From: Synechococcus sp. CB0101 | Lineage (GTDB): Bacteria > Cyanobacteriota > Cyanobacteriia > PCC-6307 > Cyanobiaceae | Assembly (NCBI RefSeq): GCF_000179235.2 | Contig: NZ_CP039373.1 | Coordinates: 682,032 to 746,031 of the forward strand | Length of the DNA stretch: 64,000 nucleotides | Direction of reading: 5' to 3' | Shown: positions 57,673 through 64,000 of the stretch, piece after piece | How the letters are laid out: each line of letters opens with the position of its first letter | Numbering within the stretch: position 1 is the first letter of the stretch | The notes under the pieces: model-generated | Databases searched by the model: none | What the model saw: the letters and a program-made list of their open reading frames with translations, nothing else | What the model was told of the DNA's origin: nothing | Made by a program: the position numbers and the translations under genes

Positions 57673-58767
57673 TTAGGGCGTGTTCCACACGAAACGGCTA
57701 CTGGCGGCGTAGTTCCACACGAACACCACCAGGATTCCCGCCAGCTGCGCCCAGAGGGTGTCGCGGGCCACCAGGCTGTAGAAGGCCGAGGCCAAGCCCA
57801 CGTTGGCCAACACCGGCAGCGAGGCCACCAGCAGAAACTTCAGCAGCCCGCGCAGCAATGCCAAACCCTTCAGCCGCTGGAAACGGAAGGTGAGGGCGTT
57901 GTTGATCAGGTAGTTGGAGCTGGCAGCTACCACCACCGCAAAGGGCAAGGCTTGCTTAAACCCCAGGCCTGCCGCCATGAACACCTGGGTGGCGAGCAGT
58001 TGCACAGCCACACCGCTCACCCCCACCAAACCAAAGCTGATGGCTCGGCGCGGCAGCAACCGCAAGCTGAGGCTATGGAGGATCGAAATCAGAAAATCCC
58101 AGAAAATCGCCAGATCAAGCTTGGAGCTGCCGTAGCTGCGCGGCTGAAAACTGAGCGGCACCTCGGCAGTCGCCAGAGCCCCGCGACTCACCGCCAGGAG
58201 TTCATACAAAAACTTGAAGCCGTTCACATCAACGGCCCGGATCAACGGCAGCAACGGCTCGAGCCGCAGGGCAAAAAAGCCGCTCATGTAATCGCTGAGG
58301 TGGGCGTAGCGGCCGGGCAGGCTGAAGCGAGCACTGGAATTGGCCCAACTAGAGCCGCGCTCGCGCCGGCCACTGAGGCCCAGGATTTCGGCCTCGGGAT
58401 GGAAACGGCTGCCGATCACCAGATCCAGCTCGCTCTGCACCAAGGTGTCGATCGCGCGGCTCACGGAAGCCGGCTCATGCTGGCCGTCGCTATCCATCAC
58501 CAGGGCCACGTCACCGGTGGCATCCAGCAGCCCTTCTTTGATGGCACTGGCTAGACCTGATCGACCCACGCGCCGGATCAAGCGCAGGCGTGGTTCTCGG
58601 TGGGCGAGCTGACGCACCAGCTCGGCGGTGCCATCGGCGGAATCATCATCCACCACCAGAATTTCGAGGTTGTAGTGCTGCTGCAGCGGCAAGAGCTGCG
58701 CCAACAACGGCTCGATGTTGCCCCGCTCGTTGTAGGTGGGCAGCACGATCGAAACCCTCAGAGCCAT
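57673..58767 (-). CDS. Polyprenyl-phosphate sugar synthase: GT2 domain fused to GtrA
   Basis: The 364-residue protein has a DPM1-like GT2 domain (about 1-230; IVLPTYNERGN, VVDDDSADGT, MDSDGQHEP) and a C-terminal GtrA-like four-helix domain (about 240-364). The GT2 part would make a polyprenyl-phosphate hexose on the cytosolic face, and GtrA-type helices are thought to help flip it. ATG at 58767 is chosen; a TTG 12 bases earlier exists. It is only ten bases from the rpoD terminator, so it either uses leaky readthrough or a promoter inside the rpoD end. Confidence 0.9.
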   Translation of the reverse strand: MALRVSIVLPTYNERGNIEPLLAQLLPLQQHYNLEILVVDDDSADGTAELVRQLAHREPRLRLIRRVGRSGLASAIKEGLLDATGDVALVMDSDGQHEPASVSRAIDTLVQSELDLVIGSRFHPEAEILGLSGRRERGSSWANSSARFSLPGRYAHLSDYMSGFFALRLEPLLPLIRAVDVNGFKFLYELLAVSRGALATAEVPLSFQPRSYGSSKLDLAIFWDFLISILHSLSLRLLPRRAISFGLVGVSGVAVQLLATQVFMAAGLGFKQALPFAVVVAASSNYLINNALTFRFQRLKGLALLRGLLKFLLVASLPVLANVGLASAFYSLVARDTLWAQLAGILVVFVWNYAASSRFVWNTP

Positions 58768-58777
58768 GGCGCCGTGC

Positions 58778-58806
58778 AAAAGAAAGCCGGCGGGCCAGCC
58801 GCCGGC
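58778..58806 (-). terminator. Rho-independent terminator of rpoD
   Basis: On the minus strand GCCGGCGG pairs with CCGCCGGC around a five-base loop and is followed by TTTCTTTT. It begins 38 bases after the rpoD stop codon and ends ten bases before the next gene's start codon. Confidence 0.85.
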
Positions 58807-58843
58807 AGAGAAACCGTAGGACGAGCCCCTGAGGGCCCGAGCT

Positions 58844-60238
58844 TTACTTGATGTACTCCTTGAGCACGCCGTTGCGGTTGGGGTGGCGCAGCTTGCGCAG
58901 GGCCTTGGCTTCGATCTGGCGGATGCGCTCGCGGGTCACATCGAAGATCTGACCAATCTCCTCGAGGGTCTTCATGCGGCCGTCATCGAGGCCGTAGCGC
59001 AGGCGCAGCACATCGCGCTCGCGGGGGCTGAGGGTGGCCAGCACGCCTTCGAGATCTTCACGCAGCAGGTTCTTGGCCACGTCCTGCTCGGGGTTCTCGA
59101 TGTCGGCTTCGATGAAGTCGCCGAGGCGGGAATCTTCTTCCTTACCGATCGGAGTTTCCAAGGAGATGGGCAGCTGGGCGCTCTTGGCGATAAAGCGCAG
59201 CTTCTCGATGGTCATCTCCATCGATTCAGCGATCTCCTCCTCGGTGGGCTTGCGGCCAAATTCCTGGGAGAGGGTTTTGGTGGTTTTCTTGATGCGCGAG
59301 ATGGTCTCGTAGAGGTGCACCGGCAGGCGGATGGTGCGCGACTGGTCGGCGATGGCGCGAGTGATGGCCTGACGAATCCACCAGGTGGCGTAGGTGGAGA
59401 ACTTGTAGCCCTTCTCGTGGTCGAACTTCTCAGCGGCACGGATCAGGCCGAGAGAGCCTTCCTGAATCAGGTCCTGGAAGCTCAGGCCCCGGTTCATGTA
59501 CTTCTTGGCAATCGACACCACCAGGCGCAGGTTCGACTGCACCATCTTTTCCTTGGCCCGGCGGCCGAGCATCAGGCGGCGGCGGAACTTGATCAGGGGC
59601 ATGTCCACCAGGGCTGCCCACTCCTTGGTGTCGGGGTAGTGGCCGTGGTCGGTCTCGAACTGAGCTGCCAGCTCCTCGAGCTGGAGTAGATCGGCGATCT
59701 TGCGGGCCAGCTCGATCTCTTCGTCGGGCCGCAGCAAGCGAATCCGACCGATCTCCTGCAGGTAAACGCGGATCGAGTCTTCGGTGTAGACGCCCTTGGG
59801 ACCCACCTTGATGCTGGCCAGAGCCTTGGCCTTGGCATCCTTTTCGGCCGGCTTGGCATCAGCCGCCTTGTTTGCGGCGGCCGCGAGGAGCTGATCAGCG
59901 GCGACGTCGAGATTGGCCGGGGCTGCGGTCTTGGCGGCGGCCTTGGTCTTGGGCGCGGCCTTCGTCTTCGCAGCAGCCTTGGCCTTAGGAGCTGCCTTCG
60001 TTTTGGCGGCTGCCTTGGCCTTGGTGGGGGTCACCTTGTTCGCAGCCTCAGTCGCCGTGGTGTCGTCCTCTGCCTTGGCTTTGCTACGGCTGGCTTTGGG
60101 CTTGGCCTTCGCCACCGTGATCGTTTCACCGGAGGCGTTGGCCACCATCAGGATTTCTGGCTTCGCCGCCTTGGAGGCCGAGGCCTTGGCCGAGGTGGCT
60201 TTGCTGGTGGTGGTTTTGGATGCAGCGGCAGGGCTCAT
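58844..60238 (-). CDS. rpoD: Primary sigma factor RpoD/SigA with H1-like N-terminal tail
   Basis: The 464-residue sigma-70 directs RNA polymerase to housekeeping promoters. Conserved parts run from about residue 150: region 1.2 ([19 protein letters not shown]), region 2 ([32 protein letters not shown]), region 3, and region 4 with the helix-turn-helix ([20 protein letters not shown]). Region 1.1 is replaced by a Lys/Ala-rich tail of about 140 residues with near-repeats [13 protein letters not shown] at about 73-106, like eukaryotic histone H1. ATG at 60238 is chosen; the open frame further upstream looks non-coding. Confidence 0.97.
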   Translation of the reverse strand: MSPAAASKTTTSKATSAKASASKAAKPEILMVANASGETITVAKAKPKASRSKAKAEDDTTATEAANKVTPTKAKAAAKTKAAPKAKAAAKTKAAPKTKAAAKTAAPANLDVAADQLLAAAANKAADAKPAEKDAKAKALASIKVGPKGVYTEDSIRVYLQEIGRIRLLRPDEEIELARKIADLLQLEELAAQFETDHGHYPDTKEWAALVDMPLIKFRRRLMLGRRAKEKMVQSNLRLVVSIAKKYMNRGLSFQDLIQEGSLGLIRAAEKFDHEKGYKFSTYATWWIRQAITRAIADQSRTIRLPVHLYETISRIKKTTKTLSQEFGRKPTEEEIAESMEMTIEKLRFIAKSAQLPISLETPIGKEEDSRLGDFIEADIENPEQDVAKNLLREDLEGVLATLSPRERDVLRLRYGLDDGRMKTLEEIGQIFDVTRERIRQIEAKALRKLRHPNRNGVLKEYIK

Positions 60239-60748
60239 CGGGTTTAGTGAGACGGGCGAGGCGATCAACAGGACGGACCCAAATCCAGAACCACATCCCG
60301 GCCCACCCCAGCGAGGGATGAACCAGAGATGCTCCTGCACCGACAAGGGTGAGGCGGGGTGACAGAGATGGGCGATACGGGACGAGATCGCTCAGCCTGG
60401 TGCTCTCAACGGTTTTGACCGGTCGATCCACGACAAGCGCGCAGACGGATCGGTGCTCAGGTGCAGGGTTGAAGCAAGCAGGAGGAGCGGAGCCCCGGAC
60501 GAATCAAACGGGTGGCGTGAAAGCGGACTGACGGAAGCTGAAACGACGGGCAGGAGCCCAGGCAACGCTGTCAGGGGTGGTCGCAGATCGGGAGCACAGA
60601 CTCAGGCCTGGATTTCCTCGGATCTTCCCGCTGGACGGAACTTTGCCGGGTTCCGACGACAGCCCAATGGACTGTTCAACAATGTCATCTTAAGAAACGG
60701 CTGCCAGCTCTGCAAGCCTGAGCGACCCTCCATCCATCTCCGCCCTGA
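60239..60748. promoter_or_regulatory. Intergenic region between divergent rpoD and priA, no gene seen
   Basis: This 510-base gap separates the rpoD start (minus) from the priA start (plus). I found no convincing ORF, tRNA or known RNA. TTTTGACC at about 60410 could contribute a -35 element, but no matching -10 is clear. The length is unusual for this window, where most gaps are under 100 bases, so it may carry a long rpoD leader or a small RNA. Confidence 0.4.
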
Positions 60749-63043
60749 TTGCCCCCCCTGAGCGAGCCGCAAACTCAGCACGCCTTGGAGCCTGGTCTGG
60801 GCCGCAGCCAACAGGGTTGGTTGCAGGTTTGGTTGGAGGCCGGCCGGGAAGGGCAGGTCTTCACCTACAGCAACCCCGCAGCGCTGGAACTGGGCTGCGG
60901 CGACCTGGTGCAGGTGCGGCTGCGGGGCCAACGCCACATCGGCCTGGTGGTGGAGCTGCTTGATGCAGCGCCACCCGACCTCGCCGGCCGCCAACTCCAA
61001 GCGATCGAAGCGCTGCACCATCGGGCCGCCGTGGATCCCCAGTGGCAACAGTTGATCGAGGCCGTGGCCGAGCAATGCCGCACCAGCGTGTTTCGCACGC
61101 TGAAAACGGCACTCCCCCCGGGCTGGCTCGGGCAACGCAAAGCGGGCAGAACCCTGGGAAGCCGCCGGCAGCTCTGGCTTGAACTCAGCGAATCCGGGCG
61201 CTGCGAACCCCTCGAATCGTTCAGCCCGGGCCAGGCACGGCTGCTCGAACTGTTGCGCCAACAGAACGGATGCGGCTGGCAGAAACAGCTGCTCGAGCAA
61301 GCCAACGTGGGCCGCAGCGTGGCCGATGGCCTGCTGAAAAGGCAGCTGGTGACACGAACGTCGCGCCCGTTCAACCGCCACGGCGCTGGGGCGGCCTTAG
61401 CGACCCAGGATCTCGAGCAACCGCAGCAGCTCACGGCGGACCAACAGGCGGCGCTCACCGCGCTGGTGGAGGCCGCAGCCGGAGAGCAGCTGTTGCTTTG
61501 GGGCGTGACGGGCGCCGGCAAGACAGAGGTGTACTTGCAAGCAGCAGCCCAGCAATTGCAGCAGGGGCGCTCAGTGCTGCTGTTAACCCCTGAAATCGGG
61601 CTGATTCCTCAGTTGCTGGACCGCTGCAGGAGACGCTTCGGGGACCAGGTGCTGGAGTACCACTCAAGCTGCAGTGACGGCCAACGGATCGACACCTGGC
61701 GGCGCTGCCTGAGTGGCGAAGAGCCACTGGTGGTGGTGGGCACCCGCTCGGCGATCTTTTTGCCGCTGGTGGGGCTAGGCCTGATCGTGCTGGATGAGGA
61801 GCACGACCGCTCCTACAAACAAGACAGCCCAATGCCCTGCTACCACGCCCGTGATGTGGCGGTGTTGCGGGCGGCATCGAGCGGCGCTCGGCTTTTGCTG
61901 GGCTCGGCCACGCCCAGCCTCGAAACCTGGCTGGCCTGTCAGGGAAGCTCACCCAGCTGCCGGTTGGTGCAGCTGCCCCAGCGCATCGGTGGACGCCCCC
62001 TCCCCCCCGTGCATGTGGTGGACATGCGCCAGGAGCTCGCCGAGGGCCATCGGCGCCTGGTGAGCCGGCCGCTGATGGAGCGGCTTGAAGCTCTGCCCGG
62101 CAGCGGCGGCCAGGCGGTGGTGCTGGTGCCGCGGCGGGGCTACAGCAGCTTCCTGAGCTGCCGCAGCTGCGGCGAAGTGGTGCAGTGCCCCCACTGCGAT
62201 GTGGCCCTGACGGTGCATCGGCAGCGGGAGCGCTCCTGGCTGCGTTGCCACTGGTGCGACCACCGCGCGGAGATCAGTGACCGTTGCGGGGCCTGCGGAT
62301 CCACGGCGTTCAAACCCTTCGGCGCTGGCACCCAGCAGGTGATGGAACATCTGGCGCAGGAGCTGGAGGGGCTGCGGTTGTTGCGCTTCGATCGCGATAC
62401 CACCCGCGGCCGCGATGGGCATCGCCGGCTGCTGGAGCGCTTCGCCGCAGGAGAAGCGGATGTGCTGGTGGGCACGCAAATGCTCGCCAAGGGGATGGAC
62501 CTGCCCCAGGTGACCCTCGCGGCGGTGCTGGCGGCCGATGGCCTGCTGCATCGCCCGGATCTGCGGGCCGCGGAGGAATGCCTGCAACTGTTGTTGCAGC
62601 TGGCGGGGCGGGCCGGGCGAGGCGAGCGCCCCGGTGAGGTGCTGGTGCAGACCTACAGCCCCGAACACCGGGTGATCCGCCACCTGGTGGATGGGCGCTA
62701 CGAAGCCTTCCTGAAGGAGGAACTGGCCGAACGCCGAGCTGCGGCGCTGGTGCCCTTCAGCCAAGCCTGTCTGCTGCGGCTGGCGGGGCCATCGGCGAGC
62801 CGCACCGCCACCGCCGCTTCACTGTTGGCGGAACACATCCGGCCCCGCAGCGACGCCCTCGGCTGGCTGATCATCGGGCCCGCCCCAGCGCCGGTGGCCC
62901 GGGTGGCGGGCAACAGCCGCTGGCAGCTGCTGTTGCATGGACCCGCCAGCGGCGCCCTGCCGGTGCCGATGGAACGAGAGCTGCGGGCGCTGCTGCCGCG
63001 GGATGTGTCGTTGGCAATCGACCCCGACCCCCTGGAGCTCTAG
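60749..63043 (+). CDS. priA: Primosomal protein N' (replication restart helicase)
   Basis: The 764-residue helicase has Walker A GVTGAGKTEVYL near residue 250, the Walker B DEEH in LIVLDEEHDRSYKQ, GSATPSLE, and the zinc region with eight Cys (CRSCGEVVQCPHC and CHWCDH...CGACG) near 470-510. LLQLAGRAGRGERPGEV is helicase motif VI. It reloads the replisome at stalled forks. The start is TTG at 60749; no ATG is in a suitable place. It ends one base before the next convergent stop codon. Confidence 0.96.
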   Translation: MPPLSEPQTQHALEPGLGRSQQGWLQVWLEAGREGQVFTYSNPAALELGCGDLVQVRLRGQRHIGLVVELLDAAPPDLAGRQLQAIEALHHRAAVDPQWQQLIEAVAEQCRTSVFRTLKTALPPGWLGQRKAGRTLGSRRQLWLELSESGRCEPLESFSPGQARLLELLRQQNGCGWQKQLLEQANVGRSVADGLLKRQLVTRTSRPFNRHGAGAALATQDLEQPQQLTADQQAALTALVEAAAGEQLLLWGVTGAGKTEVYLQAAAQQLQQGRSVLLLTPEIGLIPQLLDRCRRRFGDQVLEYHSSCSDGQRIDTWRRCLSGEEPLVVVGTRSAIFLPLVGLGLIVLDEEHDRSYKQDSPMPCYHARDVAVLRAASSGARLLLGSATPSLETWLACQGSSPSCRLVQLPQRIGGRPLPPVHVVDMRQELAEGHRRLVSRPLMERLEALPGSGGQAVVLVPRRGYSSFLSCRSCGEVVQCPHCDVALTVHRQRERSWLRCHWCDHRAEISDRCGACGSTAFKPFGAGTQQVMEHLAQELEGLRLLRFDRDTTRGRDGHRRLLERFAAGEADVLVGTQMLAKGMDLPQVTLAAVLAADGLLHRPDLRAAEECLQLLLQLAGRAGRGERPGEVLVQTYSPEHRVIRHLVDGRYEAFLKEELAERRAAALVPFSQACLLRLAGPSASRTATAASLLAEHIRPRSDALGWLIIGPAPAPVARVAGNSRWQLLLHGPASGALPVPMERELRALLPRDVSLAIDPDPLEL

Positions 63044-63044
63044 C

Positions 63045-64000
63045 TCAAGCCGGCAATTGGGGCAGCCCGAAGCCCGCCGCTAACTTGAGCCGCTGCAACA
63101 GAGCCACCAGCGCAAGCAACAGACCAATCAGCACAGAACCCACCCCAAGCCGGCTCCAACGCCAACACGACACCTCCAGCTGGTTGAGGGCACCGGGCTG
63201 CAGCCGCCAGATCACTCGGGCGGGCAGTCCGCGGCGGGGCTTCAGGCTCTCGGCCGCGATCGGTTCAGCCCGGCGAACAGCCCGCTGCGGCAGCGGTTCG
63301 AGCGAAAGGCTCAACTCAAGCCCTGGCAGCGCTTGCACACCGCGCAGATCCAAGCTGCAGCTGAACTGTTGCCTGACCCCCAAGAGCCAATTGCGCTCAA
63401 CAAGGCTCAGCTGCGGTGCCGGCAATGGCACCGCAGCCAGGCTGGCGCTCTGCTCCAGGGTGGTGGCCAGCAAATCCAAGGCCTGTTGAGCCGGCAGCGC
63501 CGGGGCCCGCAGGCTGAGCTGGCCATGATCCTGGCGCGCTCTCCAGGGGGTTGACTGCAGGGCCGCCGTGAGCTGGCGCTGCCAGGGCAGGGGGCTGCCG
63601 GTGCTCGAGCTGCTGATCTGGCTGATCTGCAGCCGGCCGGGCGCCGGGAAGCGCAGGGTGGTGTCGACATCGACGCAGCCCCCGAGCAGGGCGGTGATCA
63701 ACAGCAGCACGATCACCACCACGGCAAAGCCAAGCGGTGCACTGGTGGGGCCGGTGGGTGGGGCCGGCGGTGGGGGCGGCAACTTCCGGCGCCGCCGTTT
63801 GGCCAGGGCTTGCACCTGCCCTTCGAGAGGTTGCACCTCCCCGAGCGGAGGCAGGGTCATCGACCACTCGCGCGGACGCTCGAGCGCAGGCGCCTCCAGC
63901 ACCTCCTGCAGATCTTTGGCCTGGCTGCGCAGGCTGGCATCGCGGCAGGCGCGCAGGCTGCGGCAGGTGGCCGCTGCTCCCGCACTATTGCCCTGACCCA
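63045..64000 (-). CDS. DUF3153-type lipoprotein-like membrane protein (5' end cut by window)
   Basis: The visible 317 codons continue open to the right edge, so the start is outside. The first part (up to LEAPALERPREWSMTLPPLGE) is helical and looks like the end of a TPR-like region. A Lys/Arg/Pro-rich linker follows (KRRRRKLPPPPPAPP). Then comes a membrane span ending LLGGCVDVDTTLRF, which resembles a lipobox but is internal. A beta-rich domain of the DUF3153 type follows and a second membrane span lies near the C-terminus. The function is not known. Confidence 0.75.
   Translation of the reverse strand, partial: GQGNSAGAAATCRSLRACRDASLRSQAKDLQEVLEAPALERPREWSMTLPPLGEVQPLEGQVQALAKRRRRKLPPPPPAPPTGPTSAPLGFAVVVIVLLLITALLGGCVDVDTTLRFPAPGRLQISQISSSSTGSPLPWQRQLTAALQSTPWRARQDHGQLSLRAPALPAQQALDLLATTLEQSASLAAVPLPAPQLSLVERNWLLGVRQQFSCSLDLRGVQALPGLELSLSLEPLPQRAVRRAEPIAAESLKPRRGLPARVIWRLQPGALNQLEVSCWRWSRLGVGSVLIGLLLALVALLQRLKLAAGFGLPQLPA

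Overview
The window is typical of a compact, GC-rich unicellular cyanobacterium of the Synechococcus/Cyanobium picocyanobacterial type. The evidence is a photosystem II psbA gene, ndhD of NDH-1, petJ (cytochrome c6), cyanobacteria-specific families (Ycf51, DUF1824, DUF2605, DUF3153, DUF697, DUF6629-like), a thrB-ndhD neighbourhood and very short or overlapping gene boundaries. It is chromosomal and mostly housekeeping. I saw no rRNA, tRNA, insertion sequence, prophage block or CRISPR array.

Layout: 1-2.8 kb holds a family 2 glycosyltransferase cut by the left edge, an atypical SDR protein and an alpha/beta hydrolase. 2.9-5.5 kb holds psbA with a regulatory-looking leader, then a degenerate GTPase-like membrane protein. 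5.6-13.8 kb holds a cation efflux transporter, trpS, a lambda-type lysozyme, thrS-glk and thrB. 14-19.2 kb holds ndhD, an M3 oligopeptidase and an unknown protein. 19.1-24.8 kb (minus) holds a three-gene membrane/serine hydrolase operon, then lipase-folB-proA and a ROK kinase. 24.8-29.3 kb is a giant TamB/Tic236-like gene divergent from ycf51. 30-38 kb holds secreted proteins, an S15-family hydrolase, glgB, hemE, an epimerase-like protein and petJ. 38-41 kb is a cluster of small secreted proteins, including two Gly/Trp/Asn-rich paralogues. 41-49 kb holds clpB, an MscS channel, a four-gene minus-strand operon (YjbQ, cupin, PCD, GAP-like) and a calcium-loop gene broken by an in-frame TGA. 49-55 kb holds OsmC, an M32 carboxypeptidase, ppa, a ClC channel and hemC. 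55-60 kb holds a lipid-linked glycosylation module (PAP2, GT83, GT2-GtrA) and rpoD. 60.7-64 kb holds priA and a DUF3153-type protein cut by the right edge.

Genes that work together: hemC and hemE serve tetrapyrrole synthesis. psbA, ndhD and petJ serve photosynthetic and respiratory electron flow. glgB and two glucokinases serve glycogen and glucose metabolism. The GT2-GtrA, GT83 and PAP2 proteins look like a polyprenyl-phosphate-sugar pathway at the membrane. TamB, the mechanosensitive channel, the lysozyme and the small secreted proteins belong to the envelope.

The least explained features are: the in-frame TGA in the calcium-loop gene at 47.2-47.9 kb, with a perfect CRP-type palindrome upstream; the DUF6629-like/membrane/serine-hydrolase operon; the tandem Gly/Trp/Asn-rich secreted paralogues; the histone H1-like tail of RpoD; the C/U-rich tract before clpB, which could pair with the clpB ribosome binding site; and three palindromic repeats upstream of psbA.
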